A DNA stretch of 64,000 nucleotides from an uncultured Clostridia bacterium (GTDB lineage: Bacteria; Bacillota; Clostridia; UBA1381). Within the stretch, counting starts at the first letter, position 1, and every line of letters starts with the position of its first letter. Below are positions 24,900 through 34,358 of the stretch, in pieces. The stretch lies in NCBI GenBank assembly GCA_934501535.1, contig CAKSUM010000003.1, forward strand, positions 1 through 64,000. The letters run 5' to 3'. The position numbers were made by a program, and so were the translations under genes. The notes under the pieces are model-generated. The model was not told the origin of the DNA, made no database searches, and saw only the letters and a program-made list of their open reading frames with translations.

Positions 24900-26123
24900 C
24901 TAATCCCTCTTTTTCCGCATAATGGCGCCTTTTTTAACCGGTTTTGACATCTTCATGAAGAATGTCATTTCAGCATGATTGGCAACTTCTATATCATTGC
25001 CTTCCTCATCTTTCATGTCTGCTTTCTGAACAAAAAAATGTTCACCCGGCTGTATTACTTCAATTTCATCGCCTTTAAAAATTCTGTTTCTTTGTGTAAT
25101 TTCGGCAATGCCGGTTTCTCCATCATAGTTCGTTACAATCCCGACCAAGTCATATTCGCGTATATACGAGCTTGTAGTGTATACCTGCGCGTCGCTGCCG
25201 GGTTTCCCGAAATAAAATCCCGTATAATACGGACGGTGACTTACCTTACAAAGCTCCTCCGCATTTGTTTTATCGGGCTTATATTCCGACGGATTATCAA
25301 AATATCTGTCAATCTCATCGCGGTAAGCCTTAACAACGGTTGCAACATAATATGATGTTTTAACCCGTCCTTCAAGCTTAAAGCTTGTTATACCGCTTTC
25401 AATAAGTTCCGGAATATGCTCTATCATGCATAAATCCTTCGAGTTAAATATAAAGCTGCCGCGTTCGTTTTCATAAACCGGCATGTATTCGCCCGGCCGT
25501 GTTTCCTCGGTAAGGCTGTAATTCCAGCGGCACGGGTGTGCGCATGCGCCTTGGTTTGCATCTCTTGCCGTCATGTAATTCGACAGCAGACACCGACCGG
25601 AATACGATATACACATCGCCCCGTGAACGAACGCTTCAAGCTCCAGCTGCGGCGGTGCTTTATCTCGTATTTCGCGAATTTCCGTCAGGGACATTTCCCG
25701 TGCCAGAACAACTCTTTTTGCCCCCTGTCTGTACCAAAATTCCGCGCTTTTGTAATTAACGTTATTCGCCTGTGTGCTTATATGTATCGGCAAATCGGGC
25801 GCATTTTCCTTTACAATCTCCATCATTCCCGGGTCGGCAACCAAGACCGCGTCAAACCCGAGAGGTTCGATCTCTTTTATATACTTGCGGAATTCATCAA
25901 TATCCGCATTGTGCGGCAAAATATTTGCCGTAAGATATACCTTTTTCCCCCGTTCGTGTGCAAATTCAAGACCCTCTTTTAGCTGTTCCAAAGAAAAATT
26001 CTCTGCAGCAACTCTCAGGCTGAATGCCTCGCCGCCCACATATACTGCGTCTGCACCGTAGTCTATAGCTGTTTTCAGCTTTTCAAGACTGCCTCCCGGC
26101 GCTAAAAGCTCCGGCTTTTGCAT
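24900..26123 (-). CDS. Peptidase U32 family protein, probable tRNA U34 hydroxylase (TrhP2-like)
   Basis: 407 aa. It opens with PELLAPGGSLEKLKTAIDYG and has the U32 signature AFVHGAMCISYSGRCLLSNY, RDANQGACAHPCRWNY and the C-terminal U32 beta domain. In Bacillus subtilis the paralogues YrrN/YrrO (TrhP1/P2) hydroxylate U34 of tRNA with prephenate, and YrrM (TrmR) methylates the product. The same neighbour trmR lies 54 bases upstream here, which favours that role over a protease. Start ATG 26123 has GGAAAGGAAG; a longer frame from 26180 overlaps trmR and is less family-like. Confidence 0.85.
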   Translation of the reverse strand: MQKPELLAPGGSLEKLKTAIDYGADAVYVGGEAFSLRVAAENFSLEQLKEGLEFAHERGKKVYLTANILPHNADIDEFRKYIKEIEPLGFDAVLVADPGMMEIVKENAPDLPIHISTQANNVNYKSAEFWYRQGAKRVVLAREMSLTEIREIRDKAPPQLELEAFVHGAMCISYSGRCLLSNYMTARDANQGACAHPCRWNYSLTEETRPGEYMPVYENERGSFIFNSKDLCMIEHIPELIESGITSFKLEGRVKTSYYVATVVKAYRDEIDRYFDNPSEYKPDKTNAEELCKVSHRPYYTGFYFGKPGSDAQVYTTSSYIREYDLVGIVTNYDGETGIAEITQRNRIFKGDEIEVIQPGEHFFVQKADMKDEEGNDIEVANHAEMTFFMKMSKPVKKGAIMRKKRD

Positions 26124-26176
26124 AGATAATCTTCCTTTCCTGCTGCAGGCTCGTACTCCTGCATGATGTTTTAATC

Positions 26177-26836
26177 TCATTTTTTCACCGCCACGGTTAC
26201 ACCGTCGCCCAGCGGCAGAATTACTGTTTCCAGTTCCGCCCTTTGCATCTGAGCGGAAATAAATCTTCTCAGCCGCTTTACAATTGTAATTTTTCTGCGG
26301 ATTACATGCCCGTCATCAGCAACCATTCCCTTATACAGAATGTTGTCCGCAATAAGCATTCCCCCTTTTTTCAAAAGTCTTATACAGTCATTCATCATAT
26401 ATATGTAATGCGCTTTCGGTCCGTCAAGAAAAATCATGTCATATTCACCCGTCAGCGACGGCAGCACCTCTTTTGCATCATTGTGAATGACTGTGATTTT
26501 GTCGGACAGCCCTGCCTTGTCAATATTGGCGCGTGCAATCTCTGTCATATCCGCGTCCCACTCCACCGTGGTTATGCTTCCGCCGTCGGCAAGATACTGC
26601 GACATTAAAATTGCCGAATATCCTATGGCACAGCCGACCTCCAAAATACGCAAAGGTCTTTTTATGCAGGTGAGCGCCTCCAGCAGCTTTGCTGTTTCCG
26701 GCTGAACAATCGGCACGGATTTTTCCGCGGCATATTCCTCAAGCTCTTTTAAAAAGCCCTGTCTTTCGGGGATTTCACCGCGTATATATGACGTTATGTA
26801 CGGGTAAACAATGGCGTCCTTGTCATATTCAACCAT
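26177..26836 (-). CDS. trmR: tRNA 5-hydroxyuridine O-methyltransferase
   Basis: 219 aa, O-methyltransferase 3 family. Motif I is ILEVGCAIGYSAILMSQ, the acidic strand is VEWDADM and the metal site is MIFLDGPKAHY with ADNILYKG. In B. subtilis TrmR (YrrM) converts ho5U34 to mo5U34. It overlaps nrnA by eight bases and is followed by the U32 gene, matching the yrrM-yrrN-yrrO order apart from only one U32 gene. Confidence 0.85.
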   Translation of the reverse strand: MVEYDKDAIVYPYITSYIRGEIPERQGFLKELEEYAAEKSVPIVQPETAKLLEALTCIKRPLRILEVGCAIGYSAILMSQYLADGGSITTVEWDADMTEIARANIDKAGLSDKITVIHNDAKEVLPSLTGEYDMIFLDGPKAHYIYMMNDCIRLLKKGGMLIADNILYKGMVADDGHVIRRKITIVKRLRRFISAQMQRAELETVILPLGDGVTVAVKK

Positions 26837-27785
26837 TTAATGCCACCTCGCATGCCTCGATAATCTTTTCTTTAACCTCCGCAACGGTTTTGTTCGTCTG
26901 CGAAAATCCTGCCGCACGTGCATGACCTCCGCCCCCGAACTGTGCTGCTATTTCCGCAGCGGATATATCGCCGTTTGAACGCAGACTGACTTTTATTTTC
27001 TCCGGCGTTTCGCGCACACTCACTGCAATTTCGCAGCCGCGGCACATTCTCGGTATATTAACGATATCGCCTATGTCGCGTTCGCTCACTCCGAAACGTT
27101 TCAGCAGCGTACCGTCAGCGCAGAATATGCATATTTTTCCGCCGCAAAAGCTCTCGATATTGCTCATGACATAGCCGTTAAAGCGCATAACCTCGGGCGA
27201 TACCGTATCGTAGAGCAAACGTGCTATCTCTGCATGATTAATGTTGTATCTGAGCAGCTGCGCGGCAATTTCCATCGTTTCGGGGCTTACGTTGCTGTAT
27301 TTAAAGCTGCCGGTATCGGTGCTTATACCGATATATAAATTTCTCGCGATTTCCGGTGTCATGACAATATTCATCTTCATGAACAGCTTGTATAAAATCT
27401 CCGCAGCAGCGGCGGCGTACGGCTCAATGTAATCCGCGTCTGTAAAGCCCCCGTTTGTTTCATGGTGGTCGATACATGCGGTGTGCGCCGCTTTATCAAA
27501 AATCGCCGCTCTTTTGCCGATGCGCTTTATATCACCGCAGTCTATGCACAGACATAAATCATATTCCGGGACATCGGTACCGTCAAAAACGGTATAATCT
27601 CTGCCCACGAATGCGATATACGGCGCAATTTCGTCGGAAAACCAGCAATCCGCCTTTTTCCCCATGGAAACAAGTGCAGCTTTCATGGCATAGCAGCTGC
27701 CCACCGAATCGCCGTCTTCGCTTTCATGACCGAGAACGGCGACCGTTTCGGCATTTCTGATGAGTTCGATAACCTTATTCATCAT
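26829..27785 (-). CDS. nrnA: DHH/DHHA1 phosphoesterase (oligoribonuclease and pAp-phosphatase)
   Basis: 318 aa. The DHH domain has GHESEDGDSVGSCYAMK, CIDCGD and the name-giving CIDHHETNGGF; the C-terminal DHHA1 domain has FGGGGHARAAGF. NrnA degrades nanoRNA and 3'-phosphoadenosine 5'-phosphate. The ATG lies in the last codons of rbfA, as in most Firmicutes, where nrnA follows infB-rbfA. Confidence 0.93.
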   Translation of the reverse strand: MMNKVIELIRNAETVAVLGHESEDGDSVGSCYAMKAALVSMGKKADCWFSDEIAPYIAFVGRDYTVFDGTDVPEYDLCLCIDCGDIKRIGKRAAIFDKAAHTACIDHHETNGGFTDADYIEPYAAAAAEILYKLFMKMNIVMTPEIARNLYIGISTDTGSFKYSNVSPETMEIAAQLLRYNINHAEIARLLYDTVSPEVMRFNGYVMSNIESFCGGKICIFCADGTLLKRFGVSERDIGDIVNIPRMCRGCEIAVSVRETPEKIKVSLRSNGDISAAEIAAQFGGGGHARAAGFSQTNKTVAEVKEKIIEACEVALNG

Positions 27786-28131
27786 CGCTACCCCGCTTGA
27801 TTTCATTCAAAACCTCATTTATATGCGCGCCGTGTTCAATAGACTTGTCAAGCTCGAAAATCAATTCGGGTGTGTGCCGCAAGTCTATTCTGTGTCCCAG
27901 CTCTCGCCGCACATATCCAGCTGCCGACTTAAGCCCGCGGAGTGCGTTTTTCTGCGTTTCTTCATCACCCATAACGCTTATATAGCACTTGGCATAGCTC
28001 AGGTCATTGGTGACATGCACCGCAACAACGCTTGTCATCATCGGTATACGGCTGTCTTTCAGCTCGCGGATAATCGCGGCAAGTTCACGGTGCACCTCTC
28101 CGTTTATTTTGTTAATTCTGTTATTTGGCAT
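27775..28131 (-). CDS. rbfA: Ribosome-binding factor A
   Basis: 118 aa, a KH-like fold: RINKINGEVHRELAAII, SVVAVHVTNDLSYAKCYIS, then LRHTPELIFELDKSIEHG with the family's conserved end. It helps mature the 16S 5' end in the 30S subunit. ATG 28131 lies two bases before the end of the infB reading frame. Confidence 0.95.
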   Translation of the reverse strand: MPNNRINKINGEVHRELAAIIRELKDSRIPMMTSVVAVHVTNDLSYAKCYISVMGDEETQKNALRGLKSAAGYVRRELGHRIDLRHTPELIFELDKSIEHGAHINEVLNEIKRGSDDE

Positions 28132-28132
28132 A

Positions 28133-30577
28133 TTATCTTTCAACTTCCTCCATAATGAAGCATTCCATAACGTCGCCCTCTTTTATATCGTTGTAACCTT
28201 CAATGCTCATTCCGCATTCAAAGCTTTCGGCAACTTCTTTGACATCATCTTTAAAGCGCTTAAGACTGCCTATTTTGCCCTCATGAAGAACGATGCCGTC
28301 GCGAACAAGACGAATTTCGGCATTGCGGATAATTTTACCGTCGGTTACATATGCACCTGCAATCGTTCCGACGCCCGATACCTTAAATGTCTGGCGGATT
28401 TCCGCATGACCGAGCACGTTTTCTTTGAATTTCGGGTCAAGCATACCTTTCATAGCCGCTTCAATTTCTTCGATAGCCTGATAAATTACGCGGTAGAGTC
28501 TGATGTCAACGTCCTGTGTTGCCGCTGCCGCGAGCGCACCCGAGTCAGGACGTACGTTAAAGCCGACGATAATTGCGTTTGACGCATTTGCAAGCATAAC
28601 GTCCGACTCATTGATTGCGCCGACGCCGCCGTGAATTGCACGAACGCGTACCTCGTCATTTGACAGCTTTTCAAGTGACTGACGAACCGCCTCAACCGAG
28701 CCTTGAACATCGGCTTTTATGATTACGTCAAGCTCTTTCATGTTACCTTCGTCAATCTGGTCAAACAGATTGTCAAGAGAAACTTTAACCGTCTGATTAA
28801 ATCTGTTTTCTTTCTGTTCACGCTTTCTTGCCTCCGCAACGTCGCGGGCAAGTTTTTCATCTTTGACAGCCATGATGTGCTCGCCGCCCATCGGAGCCTC
28901 GGATAGACCCTGGATTTCAACAGGGGTTGACGGGCCTGCCGTCTTTAAGCGTCTGCCCTTGTCATTTACCATTGCGCGGACGTGACCTACAGCTGTGCCG
29001 GCAATTACCACATCGCCCACATGCAGCGTACCCTCCTGAACCAGTACGGTCGCAACCGGGCCCTTGCCCTTATCGACGCGTGATTCTATAACGGTGCCCT
29101 TTGCCGCTTTGTTCGGATTGGCTTTGAGTTCTTTCATGTCTGCAATAAGCAGTACCATTTCCAAAAGACCGTCAATGTTGATGTGCTGTTTTGCAGAAAC
29201 CTCAACGCAGACAGTATCTCCGCCCCATTCCTCCGGAACAAGCTCGTGTTCCATGAGCATCTGCTTAACACGCTCCACATTTGCATTTTCCTTATCGATT
29301 TTGTTTATTGCAACAACGATTGTTACACCGGCTGCCTTTGCATGGTTGATTGCCTCAACCGTCTGCGGCATGATACCGTCATCTGCCGCTACAACAAGAA
29401 TGGCGACGTCGGTTACCTGCGCACCTCTTGCACGCATTGTTGTAAATGCCTCATGACCCGGAGTATCAAGGAAAGTTATAACTCTGTCATTTAATGTTAC
29501 GCTGTACGCACCGATATGCTGCGTAATTCCGCCTGCCTCGGTATTTGTAACCGAAGTGTGTCGGATTGCGTCAAGAAGCGATGTCTTGCCGTGGTCAACG
29601 TGTCCCATAACTACCACGACCGGAGGACGCGGAACCAAATCTTCCGGTTTGTCTTCCTCCTCCGCAAACAGTATATCCTCTTTTGTCAAAATTATTTCCG
29701 GTTTTGCGTCAATGCCGAAATCCGACGCAATAAGTGCTGCCGTGTCATAGTCAATCGACTGAGTAATTGTTGCCATCACTCCCAGCATCATGAGCTTTTT
29801 AACAACCTCCGCAGCACCCTTGCCCAGCTTTTGTGCAAGCTCGCCGACCGTAATTGTTTCAGGAATTTCTATTTCCGTCGGTGCCGCCTTTTCCTTTTTC
29901 TTCGGCGCGTTATTCTGCTGTTTTATTTCCTTTTCTTTATTATTCTGCTGTTTTTTGCCGTGCTGCTTTTTGCCGCCTCTGCTGTTTTCCAGCTTGGAAA
30001 CGTCATCGTCGGTCACCATGTCCTCGAGTCTTTCACGCGTTTCAATCTTATCAAGCTCCACCGTGTCGGTTCTCGTATCGACATAACGAACCTTTTTCGC
30101 ATCATCAGCCTTAATCACATATTCCTTTTCGTTATCCTGCGGAATTTCAACAACCTTTTCCTCCGCCTTACGGCTCTTTTTCGGATTTTTATGCTGATTA
30201 TTTTTGTGCTTCTCCCGTTTTTCCGCTGGTTTTTCAGCCTGTTTTTCTGTTTTCACAGGCTGCTGCGCAGGCTTTTCTTCCGCCTGCTTTTCTGCCGCAG
30301 GGATTTCCTTTGCCGGGATTTCTTTTGATTTTTCCTCCGGCTTTTCCTGTGCCTTTTCAGGCTCTTTTTCCTCGGCAAGCGGAGGCTTTACAATAGGCGT
30401 ATCGCCCATATCATAAAGCTGCGTATAAATATCCATAACAATGCCGAGCTGTTCTTCTGTCAGCACACTTGTACTTTTAACTTCAATTCCGACTGCCGCA
30501 AGTCTTTCCGTAACGTCTTTAGCGCTGACCTTTAATTCCTTGGCAATCTGACTAACTTTAACTCCGTTTTCTGCCAT
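28133..30577 (-). CDS. infB: Translation initiation factor IF-2
   Basis: 814 aa. An N-terminal IF2_N motif (VSQIAKELKVSAKDVTERL) is followed by a ~150-residue Lys/Glu/Pro-rich linker with runs such as KPAEKREKHKN, a second IF2_N motif, and the G domain (GHVDHGKTSLLDAIR, DTPGHEAF, NKID), then the fMet-tRNA-binding C-domains ending in DVMECFIMEEVER. The linker is low-complexity and likely variable. ATG 30586 is an alternative start nearer to AAAGG. It overlaps the ylxQ-like gene end within the rimP operon. Confidence 0.97.
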   Translation of the reverse strand: MAENGVKVSQIAKELKVSAKDVTERLAAVGIEVKSTSVLTEEQLGIVMDIYTQLYDMGDTPIVKPPLAEEKEPEKAQEKPEEKSKEIPAKEIPAAEKQAEEKPAQQPVKTEKQAEKPAEKREKHKNNQHKNPKKSRKAEEKVVEIPQDNEKEYVIKADDAKKVRYVDTRTDTVELDKIETRERLEDMVTDDDVSKLENSRGGKKQHGKKQQNNKEKEIKQQNNAPKKKEKAAPTEIEIPETITVGELAQKLGKGAAEVVKKLMMLGVMATITQSIDYDTAALIASDFGIDAKPEIILTKEDILFAEEEDKPEDLVPRPPVVVVMGHVDHGKTSLLDAIRHTSVTNTEAGGITQHIGAYSVTLNDRVITFLDTPGHEAFTTMRARGAQVTDVAILVVAADDGIMPQTVEAINHAKAAGVTIVVAINKIDKENANVERVKQMLMEHELVPEEWGGDTVCVEVSAKQHINIDGLLEMVLLIADMKELKANPNKAAKGTVIESRVDKGKGPVATVLVQEGTLHVGDVVIAGTAVGHVRAMVNDKGRRLKTAGPSTPVEIQGLSEAPMGGEHIMAVKDEKLARDVAEARKREQKENRFNQTVKVSLDNLFDQIDEGNMKELDVIIKADVQGSVEAVRQSLEKLSNDEVRVRAIHGGVGAINESDVMLANASNAIIVGFNVRPDSGALAAAATQDVDIRLYRVIYQAIEEIEAAMKGMLDPKFKENVLGHAEIRQTFKVSGVGTIAGAYVTDGKIIRNAEIRLVRDGIVLHEGKIGSLKRFKDDVKEVAESFECGMSIEGYNDIKEGDVMECFIMEEVER

Positions 30578-30578
30578 A

Positions 30579-30887
30579 TTATTCATCAATCCTTTCTATT
30601 TTGGATAAAATTGCATTTTTAAAATTATCGTCATTTATCGAAACAACGCATCTTTGGTCTGCACCGGTTATTTTTCCGAGTTCGTCCGCGGTGCCGTATT
30701 CAATCCATTCAACACCGTAGTACCGGCATGCGTCGCAGACCGCTTTTCTGCCGTTTTCCGAAATGTCCCGAGCAATTATTATCAAACGGGATTGTCCGTT
30801 TTTTATGGCCTTATCGCACAAAAATTCGCCTGACGCGACCTTTCCCGCGCGTTTTGCAAGACCAAGCATACCCAAAGCCTTATCCAT
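30579..30887 (-). CDS. ylxQ: L7Ae-family RNA-binding protein (YlxQ-like)
   Basis: 102 aa. The L7Ae/L30e fold is seen in LGLAKRAGKVASGEF, RLIIIARDISENGRKAV and YGTADELGKITGA. YlxQ is a K-turn RNA-binding protein conserved between rnpM and infB in Firmicutes. ATG 30887 follows a GGGGGTG site; a longer frame from 30920 is unlikely. Confidence 0.9.
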   Translation of the reverse strand: MDKALGMLGLAKRAGKVASGEFLCDKAIKNGQSRLIIIARDISENGRKAVCDACRYYGVEWIEYGTADELGKITGADQRCVVSINDDNFKNAILSKIERIDE

Positions 30888-30925
30888 ATCCGCACCCCCT
30901 GTAATATAATCAAAAATCAAACCGT

Positions 30926-31177
30926 TTATGATTTTAATTTATCTGTAAGGGCGTTATACAGTTCATCATTCACCCGACCCTTGAAATGGCGCGAAAAAGC
31001 CTTTTTTTTCCTCGCCGTTTCAATGCAGCCGGCATCTTTGCACACATATGCGCCTCTGCCGGATTTATTTTGTTTTTCGTCAAGCTCCGCGCCCGTGCCG
31101 GTTCTGACCACCTTGAAAAGTTCTGCTTTCGGCTTCATTTTTCTGCACGCCACGCACATTCTCTCCGGTATATGCAT
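30926..31177 (-). CDS. rnpM: RNase P modulator RnpM (YlxR)
   Basis: 83 aa, DUF448. Family motifs ERMCVACRKMKPKAEL, RTGTGA and GRGAYVCKDAGC are all present. YlxR/RnpM binds the RNase P RNA and slows its activity. It lies 24 bases after nusA in the canonical operon order. Confidence 0.93.
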   Translation of the reverse strand: MHIPERMCVACRKMKPKAELFKVVRTGTGAELDEKQNKSGRGAYVCKDAGCIETARKKKAFSRHFKGRVNDELYNALTDKLKS

Positions 31178-31201
31178 TATCAATCACCCTTAAATATAAT
31201 C

Positions 31202-32224
31202 CTATTCAGCCGAAATATCTATTTTCCAGCCCGTCAGTCTTGCTGCAAGACGAACATTCTGACCGGATTTTCCAATTGCCAGTGAAAGCTGATTTTCCGG
31301 CACAATGACTTTTGCGCTCTTTTCATCTTCATCAACCGTCACGCTCAGTACCTTGGACGGACTGAGTGCGGCCGAAATATATTCTACGGGATCCTCGCTC
31401 CACTTAACGATGTCGATTTTCTCCATGTTAAGCTCCTCCGACACCGCCTGAACTCTTGTTCCTTTCGGCCCGATGCATGAACCCTGCGCATCGATATCGG
31501 GATCCTCGGAATAGACTGCAATTTTTGTTCTTGAACCTGCCTCACGCGAAACAGATTTGATTTCAACCAAACCGTCCTGTATTTCCGGCACTTCTCTGAA
31601 GAACAGCTTCTTCACCAGACCCGGGTGAGTACGTGACAGAATTATCTGCGTGCCGCGCGTCGCATTCTTGACTTCGCTGACGTAACATTTAATCATATCA
31701 CCCACGTTGTAAAATTCGCCGTCGGTCTGCTCATTTTTCGGCAAAATTGCTTCTGCCTTGCCTATGTCCACATAAATTGTTTCATGCTCAATCCGTTCAA
31801 CTTTTCCGGTTACGATGTCATTTTCCTTTTGAGTGTACTCGCTGAAGATGATACCGCGCTCCGCCTCACGGATACGCTGCGTAACCACCTGTTTTGCGGT
31901 CATTGCGGCAATTCTTCCGAAATCTCTCGGCGTCACCTCAATATTAACTACGTCGCCCTGTTCATATGTGCCGCTCAGTTTTTTTGCGTCCTCAACCGAA
32001 ATTTCCTGCTGAGGGTCGGTAACCTCTTCAACCACGGTTTTCTGCGCATAAACGCTTATTTTTCCCGTTTCACGGTCAAGCTCCACACAAACATTCTGCG
32101 CAGATGCAAAATTACGCTTATATGCCGCAATCAGCGCCGCCTCAAGCGCGTCCAGTATTACCTCTTTTTCTATACCCTTTTCCTTGCACAAGTCGGTAAG
32201 AGCATTAAGTAAATCTTCGTTCAT
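31202..32224 (-). CDS. nusA: Transcription termination/antitermination protein NusA
   Basis: 340 aa, the short Firmicute form without the C-terminal acidic repeats. The N-terminal domain binds polymerase, followed by S1 (DIVTGKVERIEHETIYVDIG) and two KH domains (ACIGPKGTR-type loop GSCIGPKGTRVQAV and LAIGKSGQNVRLAARL). ATG 32224 has GGG four bases before it. It lies between rimP and rnpM. Confidence 0.96.
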   Translation of the reverse strand: MNEDLLNALTDLCKEKGIEKEVILDALEAALIAAYKRNFASAQNVCVELDRETGKISVYAQKTVVEEVTDPQQEISVEDAKKLSGTYEQGDVVNIEVTPRDFGRIAAMTAKQVVTQRIREAERGIIFSEYTQKENDIVTGKVERIEHETIYVDIGKAEAILPKNEQTDGEFYNVGDMIKCYVSEVKNATRGTQIILSRTHPGLVKKLFFREVPEIQDGLVEIKSVSREAGSRTKIAVYSEDPDIDAQGSCIGPKGTRVQAVSEELNMEKIDIVKWSEDPVEYISAALSPSKVLSVTVDEDEKSAKVIVPENQLSLAIGKSGQNVRLAARLTGWKIDISAE

Positions 32225-32275
32225 TTTCCCTATCAATCCTTTCATTATTACATCTGCGGCTGTGCGCAGACCACG

Positions 32276-32734
32276 TTAAATTTCAAAGTGAAGTCTGATA
32301 TATGCGGCGTCTTTCGGGCATATATCTATACTCCTGTCCCCCAAATCAATTGTTACGGTATCCTTTGCGTAATCCGCAAGCACGCCGCAAAATTCCTTTC
32401 CGGCATCCGATTGCTTATACAGCTTTACATCAACTTCGCGCCCGATATAGTACCTGAATTCCCGTTCGGTACGTAGCTTTCTGTCAAGTCCGGGCGAGGA
32501 TACCTCAAGGATATATTCTCCCTCAATCGGGTCTGCCTCATCAAATTCCTTTTCAAACGCACGCGAGAATACCTCACAGTCATCGATGCCTATTCCTCCG
32601 TCCTTGTCTATAAACAGACGCAGGTATTTGTTTTTGCCTTCTTTGACGAACTGAGCGTCCACAACGGTATATCCCATGCTCTCCGCAAGTCTGTCCCCGA
32701 TTTCAAAAGCAGCTGTTTCCGCAGCATTTGCCAA
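32276..32734 (-). CDS. rimP: Ribosome maturation factor RimP
   Basis: 152 aa. Conserved segments are LRLFIDKDGGIGIDDCE and YILEVSSPGLDRKLRT, then the Sm-like C-domain. RimP assists 30S assembly. A TTG start at 32734 is preferred because AGAGGTG lies about seven bases upstream. First gene of the rimP-nusA-rnpM-ylxQ-infB-rbfA-nrnA operon, which may continue into trmR and the U32 gene. Confidence 0.93.
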   Translation of the reverse strand: MANAAETAAFEIGDRLAESMGYTVVDAQFVKEGKNKYLRLFIDKDGGIGIDDCEVFSRAFEKEFDEADPIEGEYILEVSSPGLDRKLRTEREFRYYIGREVDVKLYKQSDAGKEFCGVLADYAKDTVTIDLGDRSIDICPKDAAYIRLHFEI

Positions 32735-32756
32735 CCAAATCACCTCTCAAAACTAA

Positions 32757-32779
32757 AGAGTGGGTTTGTAACCCACTCT
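32757..32779 (-). promoter_or_regulatory. Perfect hairpin in the rimP leader
   Basis: A 10-bp stem AGAGTGGGTT/AACCCACTCT with a three-base loop lies between the promoter and the rimP start; TTAGTTTT follows on the minus strand. It resembles an attenuator or an RNA-stabilising element. Similar hairpins recur before rimP in Clostridia, in my experience of these loci. Confidence 0.55.
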
Positions 32780-32802
32780 CCGTCAATTGCTATTCTTCTA
32801 AC

Positions 32803-32831
32803 ATTATACCACACATATTCGTAAAATGCAA
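32803..32831 (-). promoter_or_regulatory. Promoter of the rimP-infB operon
   Basis: Minus-strand TTGCAT, 17 bases, TATAAT; start near 32796, about 60 bases before rimP and just upstream of the leader hairpin. Confidence 0.65.
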
Positions 32832-32848
32832 GCCTTTTTTTAATATTT

Positions 32849-34345
32849 TTATTCCTCGTCGAAAATTTCTTCGAGAGAATCCTGCTGAACTGGCTTTTTT
32901 GTAACCGCAGGAGCCTTTGTCGGCTCGGGCGTCGGCGTGGATGACGCCTTGGGCTGCGCCGTTGTTTTCTTGCTGTTTGATGAATTGCTTCCGGTATTCT
33001 TATCGTTGTTTTCGGGCGCTGTTGTTGCAGCCGTGCTGCTGTTTTTCTTGTTTTTCTTCGTAAGATTGCCGCCCTTCAAAATTTGCTGCGAATGTTTTTC
33101 CGAAAGAGTAATCTTGTCAGTCAGCTCCGCGTCATAGCCGAAAGTATCGTTCATCAAGACCTTCGTTTCCTCAAGATTGCAGATAAAGTACGAGCCGCCG
33201 CGGATTGTTTTTGTTTCCCCGGGCAGACTGTAGCTGTGGATACTTTCGCCCGTCAGTTTTTTCAGATAGCGTAGGTATCTCGCAACATCTCCAGCCGAAA
33301 TATTTGTCTTTATTTCTTTTGAGAGCTGTGCAAAAATTCCCGGAAGCTTAGGTATAAGAGTACCATTCACTTTTTGGTCAACAACCGCTTTTACAAACTC
33401 CTGCTGACGCGCAACACGGTCGGTATCGCTGCCGCTGCCGGCGCCGCTGTTACTCTTTCGATAACGCACGAACTGCTGAACCTCGTTGCCCGTAAGCTGC
33501 TGCAATCCGGGTTTTAAGTGAATATGCAGATTTTGAACGGGGTCATCATAATTCATGCCCCTGCCCTTTCCCTCGACATCGGGAACATCAAACTCAACCG
33601 GGCCGAGAGCGTCAAACAGATTGTCAATTGCCGAGAAAGAAAACTCAACATAATAGTTTATCGGTATTCCGGTAAGCTGCGATACAGCCTCCGCCGTTGC
33701 CTCCGCGCCGAGAATTTCACCCGACTTTTGCTTGCTGCTCATCGCGTGCACTTCATTTATCTTCCTTGTCACGTCACGGTTTGTAACATAGACTTTGGTA
33801 TCTCTCGGCACCGAAAGCATATTGACCTGCGCCTCGTTAGCGTCATATGATGCAATCATTATCGCGTCGGTTCTCAGACCTTCTTCGTCAACGCCGAGCA
33901 TCAGGACGTTTATCTTCCCGTTTTCCAGTGGCGTAAGCACGTCCGAATCGTCAAAAATATCAAGTCCCATTGTAATGAAGCCAAGCGCAACAAAAACCAC
34001 CAAAACCGTAAGTATAATCTTAAGCGCACGGTGTTTTTTCTTTTTCTTCTTTCCTTTAACCGGCTTTCCCTTTGCGCCGCTTTGTGCGCTGACCGCCGGC
34101 TGCGAATATCTCGGGCGCGGCTCTTCGGGACTCACGCTCCCCGTTTCGGCGCGTTCGTGCTGAATTTCTTCAATAATGTTTTCGTATTTATTTACATTTT
34201 GCGGCTGAGTTTCAGGCTCGGTATATTCGTCTGTATTTTCCGGTTCATCATAATGCTGCGCGCTGCGCGCCGCTCTCTCCTGCTCATAAAATTCACGTTC
34301 ACGCTTAATAGCCGCCTTTTTGTTTTTCGGTCTTGCTCTTTTCAC
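32849..34345 (-). CDS. LytR-CpsA-Psr family cell-wall ligase
   Basis: 498 aa. A ~95-residue charged cytoplasmic head ends in KGKKKKKKHR, one membrane helix (IILTVLVVFVALGFITMGL) follows, then the extracellular LCP domain with LMLGVDEEGLRTDAIMI, SVPRDTKVYV and RYRKSNSGAGSGSDTDRVARQQ. The last ~75 residues are a Ser/Thr/Asn/Pro-rich low-complexity tail. LCP enzymes move glycopolymers from lipid carriers to peptidoglycan. Start GTG 34345 has GAGG. It is 13 bases after a paralogue. Confidence 0.9.
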   Translation of the reverse strand: MKRARPKNKKAAIKREREFYEQERAARSAQHYDEPENTDEYTEPETQPQNVNKYENIIEEIQHERAETGSVSPEEPRPRYSQPAVSAQSGAKGKPVKGKKKKKKHRALKIILTVLVVFVALGFITMGLDIFDDSDVLTPLENGKINVLMLGVDEEGLRTDAIMIASYDANEAQVNMLSVPRDTKVYVTNRDVTRKINEVHAMSSKQKSGEILGAEATAEAVSQLTGIPINYYVEFSFSAIDNLFDALGPVEFDVPDVEGKGRGMNYDDPVQNLHIHLKPGLQQLTGNEVQQFVRYRKSNSGAGSGSDTDRVARQQEFVKAVVDQKVNGTLIPKLPGIFAQLSKEIKTNISAGDVARYLRYLKKLTGESIHSYSLPGETKTIRGGSYFICNLEETKVLMNDTFGYDAELTDKITLSEKHSQQILKGGNLTKKNKKNSSTAATTAPENNDKNTGSNSSNSKKTTAQPKASSTPTPEPTKAPAVTKKPVQQDSLEEIFDEE

Positions 34346-34358
34346 GGTTCAATCCTCT

